Below are positions 52,467 through 61,627 of a DNA stretch of 64,000 nucleotides, piece after piece. The stretch's first letter is position 1. Each line of letters begins with the position of its first letter. The DNA comes from Tildeniella torsiva UHER 1998/13D (GTDB taxonomy: Bacteria; Cyanobacteriota; Cyanobacteriia; Phormidesmidales; Phormidesmidaceae): NCBI GenBank assembly GCA_019358835.1, contig JAHHIH010000008.1:62001-126000 (forward strand). The letters run 5' to 3'. The notes beneath the pieces were generated by a model. The model was not told the origin of the DNA and searched no databases. It was given only the letters and a program-made list of their open reading frames with translations. Both the position numbers and the translations under genes were made by a program.

Positions 52467-52901
52467 ATGTCTAACTCTGTTGTTGTTAGGGGGATCTATG
52501 TCACCCCTACTGTTGATATCTCTAAGGCTGTCGCCATCATTTCTGGTGATGTTGATGCTACCCACCTAGCGACTGTACCTGCTGGTGAATCCTGGGAAAT
52601 CCTGGGCGTCGTCGCTACCGTGACTACCACCGCTGCTGTAGGAAACCGAACTCACTCTGCCCAGGTGCTTGGCCCTGATGACGAAGTCTTCTACCAGACC
52701 GCTGTTGCCGCTAACCTGGCCGCATCTCAAACCGATGCTACCCGCTCTTTCCTCATTGGTGGCTCTCCGGGCCTGGCTGCGAACATGTTCGTACCCGCGG
52801 GTGGAAAAGTTCGTGTGAAGGATCTAGCTGCGATCGATGAAACCGATCCAGCCGATGTTGTCGCTATCAAGGTTCTCGCTCGCAGACATTTCGAGGCGTA
52901 A
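52467..52901 (+). CDS. head-associated protein
   Basis: Position after MCP. Confidence 0.45.
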   Translation: MSNSVVVRGIYVTPTVDISKAVAIISGDVDATHLATVPAGESWEILGVVATVTTTAAVGNRTHSAQVLGPDDEVFYQTAVAANLAASQTDATRSFLIGGSPGLAANMFVPAGGKVRVKDLAAIDETDPADVVAIKVLARRHFEA

Positions 52902-52903
52902 GC

Positions 52904-53293
52904 ATGGCTAAGCTCGACCCTAGCATCATCGAAGATATTTTTATCAGGCTGGGCTACCCGAGCGACGGAGTAATTCTTCTTCAAACTGGTTACGCGACTG
53001 ATGGACTAAACATCCTTCAACGCCGACTTGAAGAGGATTACTCCCAGGCAACCATCGACCGGGTGTCTGTCATCATCAATGAACTTGACGAAATTGATGA
53101 GCAGAAAAAGGAATCACGACAGTCCAGCATGGCTGGCTCTACGTCTCACACTAAGTTGAACTGGAAGCTCCACCTTCAGCATCTGAACCGCGATGGGCAC
53201 ACTCTCCTCGAAGAGCTGGCCCGTCGCGTCAACCTGCCAATTTACTGGAGCAAGTACTCCCCTGCTAAGAGACATACAACTCAGTACCAATGA
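52904..53293 (+). CDS. head-tail connector-like
   Basis: Position in head-tail joining region. Confidence 0.45.
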   Translation: MAKLDPSIIEDIFIRLGYPSDGVILLQTGYATDGLNILQRRLEEDYSQATIDRVSVIINELDEIDEQKKESRQSSMAGSTSHTKLNWKLHLQHLNRDGHTLLEELARRVNLPIYWSKYSPAKRHTTQYQ

Positions 53294-53610
53294 AAGTTTC
53301 CTTCGTAGCGTCCGGGCCTCTCCATGAGAATCCCAACTTACATTTCCGTCGCGCCGTCTCTCAAGCAATGAGCGACACTGCCGACTACGGCTTGGGGATT
53401 CTCAAGGCGAGAACACCTGTTCGCACAGGGAGACTGCAAAATTCTTGGTTCAGCAAAATCGAAAGCTGGAATCAGTTTTACTTTGACAACTCAGCTCCAT
53501 ACGCTCGCTTCGTTGAGCAAAAAGTTTTGATGGCTAGCCGCTCTCAACCAGAGATCGATCGCTACCTTTCGCGCGCGCTTGACGAAAATATTGAGCGTGA
53601 AATGAATTGA
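53290..53610 (+). CDS. HK97-gp10-like neck/tail-completion protein
   Basis: ILKARTPVRTGRLQNSW...YARFVE. Confidence 0.65.
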   Translation: MKVSFVASGPLHENPNLHFRRAVSQAMSDTADYGLGILKARTPVRTGRLQNSWFSKIESWNQFYFDNSAPYARFVEQKVLMASRSQPEIDRYLSRALDENIEREMN

Positions 53611-53698
53611 GATTAGCAAGACTCATCGCAAGATTAGAAACCTTTTTGAGAGTTTGAAAAATTTCATCTCACTGAGTACTTTTACTCATAAAAAATGG

Positions 53699-53857
53699 TG
53701 TGTCAAAGTTGGCGCATGTGTACCAACTTTGGCGCACTCTGTACCAAAGTTGGCGCAAAGGTGCCAACATTGGCGCACATTTTTAGGAGTTTCGAAAAGT
53801 GTGCCAAAGTTGGCGCATTTGTGCCACAGTACGCCAATTTGTACCAACTTTGGCACA
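53699..53857. repeat. iteron-like array of 18-bp palindromes at 20-21 bp spacing
   Basis: Copies start at 53699, 53719, 53740, 53760, 53800, 53820 (degenerate), 53840; consensus TGYRCCAANNTTGGYRCA. Confidence 0.92.
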
Positions 53858-53956
53858 CCAAAAACACCCCAAAAAAGGGCCTATTTTTCAGCTTTTTCCT
53901 GACATCCGTAAGACTCAATTCGAGACTAAAAATTATTTCTCAACACCAGCTCAACG

Positions 53957-54430
53957 ATGCCGAACCTTTTTCAAAAACTTGCTGGAGTCGAGAATGTCGC
54001 CGCTATTATCGAAACTCGATTGGGTCTGCCTCAGCGGCGCACTTTATTGTTTCGTCATCAGTCGCTCAACGCCGAGCGCACTGCTTCAATCATTGAAGAT
54101 TTCCTTGTCGTCCCTCGACCATACATCACCTCAGCCCCGCCGCGACTGATTGGTCTGCTGATCGGAAATGATGAAACCGCAGTGAGTGTTACCTCGACTG
54201 ACATCTATGTTGAGCTGGCTCGCACCGTTCCCTTTGATCGCTTTGTAAGAGTTGATGGCAAACGCGCGATCGCCTTCGTGGATGTTGAAACAAACTCTGC
54301 TGACAACGCTCCAGTTTATTCAAACTCATTAACTAAAACTCTAACGGCTGGCCTGCCTTGCAGAATCATTCACGTTGATGACAAAGACGACACGTTATGG
54401 AAGCTCGTGCTCAGGCGGGATAAGGACTAG
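53957..54430 (+). CDS. phage neck/head-tail protein
   Basis: Position. Confidence 0.45.
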   Translation: MPNLFQKLAGVENVAAIIETRLGLPQRRTLLFRHQSLNAERTASIIEDFLVVPRPYITSAPPRLIGLLIGNDETAVSVTSTDIYVELARTVPFDRFVRVDGKRAIAFVDVETNSADNAPVYSNSLTKTLTAGLPCRIIHVDDKDDTLWKLVLRRDKD

Positions 54431-55060
54431 ATGAGTAACATCCAAACCACGCGAACGAGACTTAAGACCTGGTTGTCTTCTCTCGTGAGAATCGATAAGT
54501 ACGATGCTGACCCGCCTGCTGAGCTTTACTCGGTGGCCAGCACCAGCGAAGCTCTTTACCCTGCGAACTGTGCGATCGAATATCCCTGTAAGGATTTAAT
54601 CTTCGAGCGCTCAGAGATAACAGGCATCACCGGCTCTGGCTCCTTCAGCTACTCGATTGTCTATCGCTACCCTGGCGACCTCACGCTTAACGAACTACCT
54701 CTGGTGCAGTTGGAGGGGTTAGTTCAGTACATCCAAGCTCAGGCACTGCTATCGCTCAGCGGCTGCGGTGGCATTCGTCGCGCTGCCCCTGGTGTCAATG
54801 AATTCCCAGTACAGGTTGAGCGTAATGGTACCGACCAAGGCGACTGGCTCATATACGCCAACCTAGTTTTCAACATTGAGTTCACTCTCACAGACTTTGG
54901 CCTAGACCCAGCCTTTGGCCCCACGCCTGAGTTACCCCCCGCACTCAATGAACTCACCATCGGTGTCTATCGAGCCAAGACTGGTTTCGATGTTGACGAA
55001 CCCGACGACTCAACCTTAGACGCGACCCTCACGGTCAACATCTCCAACCAATCAGATTAG
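54431..55060 (+). CDS. tail terminator-like protein
   Basis: Position before the sheath gene. Confidence 0.45.
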   Translation: MSNIQTTRTRLKTWLSSLVRIDKYDADPPAELYSVASTSEALYPANCAIEYPCKDLIFERSEITGITGSGSFSYSIVYRYPGDLTLNELPLVQLEGLVQYIQAQALLSLSGCGGIRRAAPGVNEFPVQVERNGTDQGDWLIYANLVFNIEFTLTDFGLDPAFGPTPELPPALNELTIGVYRAKTGFDVDEPDDSTLDATLTVNISNQSD

Positions 55061-55073
55061 GAATTATCTAACT

Positions 55074-56543
55074 ATGGTATCCACCACTTTTGCCAACCTT
55101 ACTCGACCCGGCACGTTTCTTGTCGAGACCACCGCGGGTTACCGAGCGCCTGAGCTCGCAAGCTTTAATACTGTCTACATGGTCGGCAGTTCAACCACTG
55201 GTGACTACGGCACCCCCACCCTGTGCACCAGCCTAGAAGACTTCAGCAATCAGTTTGGCTCTAGCCCTTCTGAGGCAAGCGTGAAGCTGTTCTTCCGCAA
55301 CGACCGGCAGGGCAAGTTGTTCTTCATTCGCACCCGAATCGCTGACCTGTTCGAGATTACCCTCGTTGACATTACCGCTGGCGCTGTCGTTATCACTATC
55401 AACGGTACCGCTGTCTCCACGACTTTGGTGGGTGATGAGACTGAAGCTGAGGCCATCGCCAAGTATGTCCTGGCCATCAACGGTTCTGCTGTTGCCTCCG
55501 CTGTAACCGCTGTTTCTGGTGGTACTGACAGCGTTCTGATTCGCTCTGACAATCCCGCTGTCGCTCTAACCGTTGTTTCGGTTGATGCTGACCTAGAGGT
55601 TGATGAAGTTACCCCTGCGTCTTTGCCTACCGCCAGCGATTACATCTACGCCATCGAAAATACCTTTGATGCGCTGGGTGGTAAGAACCTTGATCAAGGC
55701 TTCCTGATTGCACCTGAGGGTTTCCAAAACCTGAGCGATGCCACCGACCGTCTGGCCCTGGGTACTGCTATGGAGAACCTCTGCGCTGACAAAGACTTTG
55801 ACTGGATGGCTCTCGTTGACTGTGGCCCTGGTCTAACCACCGTGGCTCAAATTCAAACTGACGGTCAGCAGTACAGCACTCCTCAAGGTCATTTGGCCTT
55901 TTATGCTCCCTACGTCATTGATTTGGAAGACGGTGTTGTGCCTCCTTCTGCTGCGATCGCTGGCCTAGCTACTCGTCGCTACCGCAGCCAGGGATACCAT
56001 CAACCTCCCGCTGGCGCTCAGTTCCCCGTCCAGGGTGTCAAGGATGTTCAGACTCGCTTTGGCAACACTCAACAGTCTGTTCTCAACCCACTGGGTATTA
56101 ACCTCGTTCGATTTCTCTTGAACCTGGGTGTGGTCGCTTGGGGCGCTAGAACCCGCTCTAGCAATAGCTTCTACACCTTCGTCAACACCAGGGTCATCCT
56201 GAATGCCTTGAATGGCACCCTGCGCGATGCCTTTGATTACGAGATTTTCTCGACCGTCGATGGCTTCGGTATTTTGTTCTCTCGTATTCAAGAGACTGCT
56301 CGCTCCATCTGTCGCCGGTTCTGGCTCAGTGGTGCTTTCTACGGCCAGAGCGAACAGGAAGCCTTCGCCTGCATTTGCGATCGCACCAACAATCAAGCTG
56401 ATGACCTTGAGAACGGTAACGTCCTCCTCGAAGTGTACGTCGCCCCTTCACCAACTTTGGAGAAGCTCCTGGTGAACACCATCCGCGTGGGCATCGGCCA
56501 AGTCGAAAGCGCTGCTGCTGCTGGTCAGACAATCACCAACTAG
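55074..56543 (+). CDS. contractile tail sheath protein
   Basis: PGTFLVETTAGYRAPELASFNTVYMVGSS...NPLGINLVRFLLNLGVVAWGARTRSS...FVNTRVILNALNGTLRDAFDY. Confidence 0.85.
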   Translation: MVSTTFANLTRPGTFLVETTAGYRAPELASFNTVYMVGSSTTGDYGTPTLCTSLEDFSNQFGSSPSEASVKLFFRNDRQGKLFFIRTRIADLFEITLVDITAGAVVITINGTAVSTTLVGDETEAEAIAKYVLAINGSAVASAVTAVSGGTDSVLIRSDNPAVALTVVSVDADLEVDEVTPASLPTASDYIYAIENTFDALGGKNLDQGFLIAPEGFQNLSDATDRLALGTAMENLCADKDFDWMALVDCGPGLTTVAQIQTDGQQYSTPQGHLAFYAPYVIDLEDGVVPPSAAIAGLATRRYRSQGYHQPPAGAQFPVQGVKDVQTRFGNTQQSVLNPLGINLVRFLLNLGVVAWGARTRSSNSFYTFVNTRVILNALNGTLRDAFDYEIFSTVDGFGILFSRIQETARSICRRFWLSGAFYGQSEQEAFACICDRTNNQADDLENGNVLLEVYVAPSPTLEKLLVNTIRVGIGQVESAAAAGQTITN

Positions 56544-56610
56544 TCACCTGGGCCTGGCTTAATCGCTGGGCCCTAACCCTTTAACAACCTTTCTGGAGCT
56601 ACTCCTAAGA

Positions 56611-57069
56611 ATGTCGATTCGATTACAACAAAAAGACCCAATGACCAACAGTGACGTGCTCGTCACCGTTGAGGGTGTTGCTGGTTACTGGTCTAAGATG
56701 TCTGGTCTGTCTGAGACCATCAGCCGCGCCATGTTCTCTGATGGCAGCACCAACCGCAAGCGCCACGCTACTTCTGGCTCGTCTGAAATCGCTGAAGTCA
56801 CTATCAGTCGTCCCTTTGACCCTGACAATGCCGACGACCAAGCTGCCTATGAGTGGGCCAAGTCCGTTCGCTGTGGCGATCCTTTCCAGGTTCAAGTACG
56901 ACCCGTTCGCCGCTGTGATGGTGTTGAGCAACGAGGCAGCAAAGCTCTATTCTTCTACGGCTGTCGCCTGACCAAGCTCGAATTCATGAACTCGATGGAT
57001 ACCGGCGCTGGCGACAACGTTGTCGAGCTGTCAGTCACGTACTCAGTCGATGACTACGACTTCACCTAA
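56611..57069 (+). CDS. tail tube protein
   Basis: 152 aa, follows sheath; GYWSKMSGLSETISRAMFSDGSTNRKRHATSGSSEIAEVTISRPFD. Confidence 0.75.
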   Translation: MSIRLQQKDPMTNSDVLVTVEGVAGYWSKMSGLSETISRAMFSDGSTNRKRHATSGSSEIAEVTISRPFDPDNADDQAAYEWAKSVRCGDPFQVQVRPVRRCDGVEQRGSKALFFYGCRLTKLEFMNSMDTGAGDNVVELSVTYSVDDYDFT

Positions 57070-57129
57070 GCGATCGCACTAATAAATGGCCTGCTCGCGC
57101 GGGCCTAATACCCTTTCTCGAATAAAAAG

Positions 57130-57567
57130 ATGCCTACCAAGACCCGACATATTGACCCGCTACCCGCTGCGCCCAAAGCTCAATCTCAGGACATTGTGGT
57201 TGAAACTCTAGACGATGGCCAAGTCCGCGTTGCTCTTCGCGATGGCGATAAGGTCACCTTCAAAGAACCCAAAGTTAAGCAATTCCTACTGATGGATTCT
57301 TGGGCTAAAGACCCTGAGAATGCCATTTACGCTAGCGAGACTGGTATCACAGTTAAGCTTTGCCACCTGTGCATCACTGATGTTAATGGCGAACCTTTCA
57401 CCCTAGACTTTGACACCTGGATTGATGACCTAGACATTCGGGATATGGAGGCCCTGGGCAGCGCCCTCGCCACCTTTCAATCTGTCTTTGAGTATCTCAA
57501 CGCCAAAGCAAAAGAAGCCGAAGCAGCCAAGAAAGCAGCAGAGCAAGCCGCCCGAGCTTCAGTTTAG
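57130..57567 (+). CDS. tail assembly chaperone (first product)
   Basis: 145 aa between tube and tape measure. Confidence 0.6.
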   Translation: MPTKTRHIDPLPAAPKAQSQDIVVETLDDGQVRVALRDGDKVTFKEPKVKQFLLMDSWAKDPENAIYASETGITVKLCHLCITDVNGEPFTLDFDTWIDDLDIRDMEALGSALATFQSVFEYLNAKAKEAEAAKKAAEQAARASV

Positions 57568-57829
57568 TATTGCCGGTCGAGGGTTCACGGCTGAGAGTCT
57601 TCTCTGTTTAATACTGTCAGCCTGCGGCGGCTTTATTAATGATGCCTATCTGAAGATGCTGGACTTCGACATTAGTGATGCCTTGTATCACGTCGAGATT
57701 GTTCAAACAACCCAGAAGCTTCAACAAGCCGCTGCTGAGCAACAGAAGCAAGCCCAAACAAATCAGAAAGTATTCGGTCTTTTTGGAGGTGAAGATGCGA
57801 TCGAGTGGGAAACCGTTAAAAATGGCTAA
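57488..57829 (+). CDS. tail assembly chaperone second ORF, overlapping frame
   Basis: Overlaps 57130-57567 by about 80 nt in another frame; no clear independent start. Confidence 0.55.
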   Translation: MSISTPKQKKPKQPRKQQSKPPELQFSIAGRGFTAESLLCLILSACGGFINDAYLKMLDFDISDALYHVEIVQTTQKLQQAAAEQQKQAQTNQKVFGLFGGEDAIEWETVKNG

Positions 57830-57934
57830 AATCCCGAAAAAGTGCCCTCTCAGAATGCCCCACAACGAACGAAACGGCATAGGTCTATATACTGCAACCT
57901 GCACTTCGTTACAGAGCATCCTCGACGGATAGGC

Positions 57935-57965
57935 TTGAAAGCCTTATATAGCAAGGGTTTCAGGA
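57935..57965. repeat. fourth copy of CCTTATATAGCAAGGGTTTCAGG hairpin family
   Basis: CTTGAAAGCCTTATATAGCAAGGGTTTCAGG. Confidence 0.6.
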
Positions 57966-58037
57966 TTCAAATTGGCCACCCAAATATATTGACTCTTCCG
58001 TACTCTAAAGGAGTCAGTTAATCTAACAAATAAACAA

Positions 58038-58532
58038 ATGGCCGCTAAAACCCTTACATATCAAGGCAAAACCCAGACTTACGCAGAGTGGGCTGCTGAA
58101 ACAGGTATCAAGCAAAGTACCCTTATAGGTCGCGTCAAAGCAGGCTGGCCTGTCGAACGTACCCTGACTGAACCTGCCAGAAGCGGGCGCAGAAAAAAGC
58201 CTGTGGACGCTTCCCTAATCGGTAAAAAGATTGGGGAGAATCTAAGTGTTAAGGAAAAGATGGGGTCTTCCAATAACTACATTGTTGAAAACAGGGATGG
58301 TTCCAAGTCTTGGTTGGTTCCTGGTTATACCCTGTTAAAGCCTCAAAATCTACAGTTAGATGAATCGTCTCTTCGGGCTCGATACTACGTGACGGACCCT
58401 GACAAGACAGAGGTGGGTGTTGTCAATCTAAACGCCTTCTGTGAAGTGGTGAAACTTGACTTCAACATTATGTTGAGGGTCGCTGAAGGCCAACAAGCTA
58501 CTCACAAAGGCTGGAAGTGTCGTAGGGCATAA
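58038..58532 (+). CDS. DNA-binding-like protein inserted between chaperone and tape measure
   Basis: LTYQGKTQTYAEWAAETGIKQSTLIGRVKAGWPVERTL HTH-like repeat seen in mobile/phage proteins. Confidence 0.5.
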   Translation: MAAKTLTYQGKTQTYAEWAAETGIKQSTLIGRVKAGWPVERTLTEPARSGRRKKPVDASLIGKKIGENLSVKEKMGSSNNYIVENRDGSKSWLVPGYTLLKPQNLQLDESSLRARYYVTDPDKTEVGVVNLNAFCEVVKLDFNIMLRVAEGQQATHKGWKCRRA

Positions 58533-58582
58533 CCAACCACCATTGATCCTTTTATAAGCCCTGCACACGCGGGGCTATTTTT

Positions 58583-60565
58583 ATGGCAAATACCGTTCAG
58601 ACACGCATTGTAGCGAAGGATGAGGCATCATCCGTTTTCGCTCAGCTCAACAATTCAATGCGGTCGAGCGTGCTTCAGGGGAACCTGATGGCCAGCGCGA
58701 TTACCGCTGGGTTAGGGGCCGCTACTAGAGGTGTTGGTGCCTTAGCTAGTGGAATGAGAGAAGTCGTTGGCATTCAGCAATCGAATATCGCCGTCGCTGG
58801 CGATTTCATGAAGCTAACAGGCCAGAGCTACGGTGAGGCTACCGAGTTCATCGACAACTTTTCAGCCTCTATGGCCAAGGCCGCAGCATCTCTCCCAGGG
58901 GATACAAAGGACTATGTGAGCCTGGGTAAGGGCATCATGGATAACCTCATTCCCGCCTTTAAGGGGCTTGATGGTGTCCTCAATGAGGCCGACTACACCA
59001 AGGCCCTAGAATCCATCACCAAAATGGGTGCTCTGAGAGCCGCTACGTCTGGTGTTGACACGAATCTAGCTAGCCAGGGCCTATCCAAAATGTTGGGTGG
59101 TTCTAGCCTGGCAGAGCTGAAAAACCTCAAGTTCTTTGAGGCTAACCCCGCCGTAATCGCTTTCATTGAGGAAGAAGCCCAGAAGATGGGCAAGGGTCTA
59201 AAGGACATGACCGCTCGTGAGCGCGCAACAGTCTTAGAAGCCGCTCTCGCTGTGCCTGACGAGGTGATCGCAGCATCCACACAGAGTATTGAGGGTTTGA
59301 TTCAAGGTCTTAAATCTAGCCTGCTCGACCCGCAGGTTGGTCTATTCGGCTTGATGCGCGACCTGGAGCCCAATGTTAAAGGGAACCAGACGGTTATCCA
59401 AGCGACGAACGACCTCTTGAAGAAGATTATGTCGCCTGGTGGGCCGCTAAGCAGCCTCAAAGACATCTTCGAACTCATCGGGGTTGAGATGGGTGACCCG
59501 ATGGAGTCACTCTATAACTCCATCAACTGGACGAGTAATAAGCTCGACCAGCTAGGCGGCTTTCTGGATAGAAACCAAGCCGGTATCTCGAAATTTGTCT
59601 ACGGTGCCAAGCAGTCGTTCGAGAAGTTAAAGGAAGCGCCAGGCAAGTTCATCTCTGAGTCAATCAGCTCTTTGTTGAGAGGCTTCAACGCTTCTAGAGG
59701 TGCTGGCTCTACCGATTACGGCAGCATCGTAGGCAAAGCGCTGGCGCAGGCCACTAACTTCTTTGCTTCACAAGTCCTGTCCATGATTGGCAATATGGAC
59801 TACGGTGCACTGCTGGTAGGGCTCTTCAACGTTGGAAAGATTGTCATCTCTGGCATAGGTTCCTTCCTAGCAAACCTTGATTGGCAAGTACTGATGATGG
59901 GTGGTTTAGCTGTTCTTGGAGCGGCACTACTCACGGCTGTGATGGCTACCGCAGTTCCAGCTATCCTCTCGTCCTTCGCCACTGTAGCTGTCTTAATCGG
60001 TGCTGGTATCGTTGCCACGCTCACAGGGCCTGTAATCCTCGCGATCGCTGGCGTTGGCCTTGTCATCGTAGGAGCCATGAAATACTTTGGCGTCTCCTTC
60101 CAAGATGTGATGAGGTTTGTCTTCGAGGCTGTGACAGGGTTTGCGAATCCGGTTATCGCAGCTGCGCGGATAGGTTTCAACCTTCTGAGGTCTGCTATCA
60201 CCGCTGTGATTGGTGGAATTACATCCGCTTTCAATGCGGTTAGAGGTCTAGTGAACCGTATTCCTGGGATGGGCGTAGGCAGAGCTGACAGTGTTCCTAA
60301 CGCAGCTGCTGGCTTCATCCCAGATGCCTTCAGACGGGAAATGAACGCTATGCCCGCTGGGGCGAGCCCAGTGATTGCTAATTCAAGCGAGCTAATTCTC
60401 AATCGTGAGCAACAGGCCGCGCTGCTTCAGCCTAGGAGCAACAGCATCAACTTTGGGGGAATCACGATCAACGCCGGTAACTCAACGAATCCCAAAGAGC
60501 TTGCTAGTCAGGTCATTCGGGAAATCGAGATGCGCCTTCAACAGTCACAGATGAGGCTTGCATAA
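58583..60565 (+). CDS. tape measure protein
   Basis: 660 aa, hydrophobic central segments, position before baseplate genes. Confidence 0.8.
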   Translation: MANTVQTRIVAKDEASSVFAQLNNSMRSSVLQGNLMASAITAGLGAATRGVGALASGMREVVGIQQSNIAVAGDFMKLTGQSYGEATEFIDNFSASMAKAAASLPGDTKDYVSLGKGIMDNLIPAFKGLDGVLNEADYTKALESITKMGALRAATSGVDTNLASQGLSKMLGGSSLAELKNLKFFEANPAVIAFIEEEAQKMGKGLKDMTARERATVLEAALAVPDEVIAASTQSIEGLIQGLKSSLLDPQVGLFGLMRDLEPNVKGNQTVIQATNDLLKKIMSPGGPLSSLKDIFELIGVEMGDPMESLYNSINWTSNKLDQLGGFLDRNQAGISKFVYGAKQSFEKLKEAPGKFISESISSLLRGFNASRGAGSTDYGSIVGKALAQATNFFASQVLSMIGNMDYGALLVGLFNVGKIVISGIGSFLANLDWQVLMMGGLAVLGAALLTAVMATAVPAILSSFATVAVLIGAGIVATLTGPVILAIAGVGLVIVGAMKYFGVSFQDVMRFVFEAVTGFANPVIAAARIGFNLLRSAITAVIGGITSAFNAVRGLVNRIPGMGVGRADSVPNAAAGFIPDAFRREMNAMPAGASPVIANSSELILNREQQAALLQPRSNSINFGGITINAGNSTNPKELASQVIREIEMRLQQSQMRLA

Positions 60566-61329
60566 TGACAATCGTCAACACTGAAGCCCTTAACGCGCTG
60601 GCTGAGTCTCCCAAAACAGCTGGAGTCCCGGCACAACTGGTCGATGAGAAGGGCGCAATCCTCTATAAATTCCTCTACGCCCCTGAGAAGCAGGCTTTCA
60701 GCAAGTCAGCCAAGTTCACTGAGGTGCCCGTAGGTGGTACGGCCAGGCAACCTCAGGTCTACGGATATACCACGGGCACCACGCTCAGGCTTGATAACCT
60801 GCTGCTCGATACCTTCTGTGATGGTCGCTCGGGCAGAGAACTTATTGAGGGCTTAGGTCGCTTAACGATTCCAGCCGCTGAAACCTTTAAGCCTCCTGCT
60901 ATCTACTTTGTCTACGGGACGTTCTCCTATGGCCCTGCCTACATTACCGACCTGAGTTGGGAGACTGAGGCTTGGCTAAACGGGGAACCAGCTATAGGAC
61001 GAATCGGTATCACATTCATTGAGGTACCTGGTTCTCCCACAGCAGCCACCACCGCTGGCACAGAGACACCAGCTGCTGGTACAGCTACCCCTGACCTGAC
61101 CGACAGGCAAAAGCTAGAAGCTAGGCAACAAGCCGATGCTTGGCTATCCGCTAACATCAACCGCCTGAAGCCAGACATCCAGCAGCGGGTTCGCTCTAGG
61201 TCATTCAAGTTCTTGACCAGCGATACCGGCACCGTTCAAATAACAGACAACAACAACCAGGTCTTAGGCACCGTAGGCACCTGGGACGGTCGGCAGTGGG
61301 CACCTAATTCAGAGCTTTTGAGGAGCTAA
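60565..61329 (+). CDS. tail/baseplate protein
   Basis: Position; VYGTFSYGPAYITDLSWETEAWLNGEPAIGRIGITFIEVP. Confidence 0.6.
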   Translation: MTIVNTEALNALAESPKTAGVPAQLVDEKGAILYKFLYAPEKQAFSKSAKFTEVPVGGTARQPQVYGYTTGTTLRLDNLLLDTFCDGRSGRELIEGLGRLTIPAAETFKPPAIYFVYGTFSYGPAYITDLSWETEAWLNGEPAIGRIGITFIEVPGSPTAATTAGTETPAAGTATPDLTDRQKLEARQQADAWLSANINRLKPDIQQRVRSRSFKFLTSDTGTVQITDNNNQVLGTVGTWDGRQWAPNSELLRS

Positions 61330-61330
61330 C

Positions 61331-61624
61331 GTGACAACTCAAGAAATCCGACCCGGCCAGAGCTTATCGTCTCTAGCCGGTTCTTTGTATGGGGACACCT
61401 CCTATTTCAGAGAGCTAGCTGAACTAAATAATTTAGACATCTTCGACCCTGAAAGCCTTGCTGGACAAACCATTGAGGTTCCTAGCGTTGAAGAAATTCA
61501 GTCCAGAGCTTCTAGCGCGATCGCACCGGCATTGTCCCAGTTAAACACCCAAAGCTTAGACCTCAGCGCCATCCGCGGGCCTGCTTCTCTGAGCCCGCAA
61601 CAACTCATTGAATGGCTCTTGTAA
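61331..61624 (+). CDS. LysM-domain tail protein (gpX-like)
   Basis: IRPGQSLSSLAGSLYGDTSYFRELAELNNLDIFDPESLAGQTIEVPS. Confidence 0.8.
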   Translation: MTTQEIRPGQSLSSLAGSLYGDTSYFRELAELNNLDIFDPESLAGQTIEVPSVEEIQSRASSAIAPALSQLNTQSLDLSAIRGPASLSPQQLIEWLL

Positions 61625-61627
61625 ACA

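Noticed and set aside
58038-58080. Start of ORF 58038 resembling the CCCTTATATAGCAAGG hairpin family
   Set aside because: Similarity is explained by codons for the LTYQGKT protein motif and lacks a palindrome.
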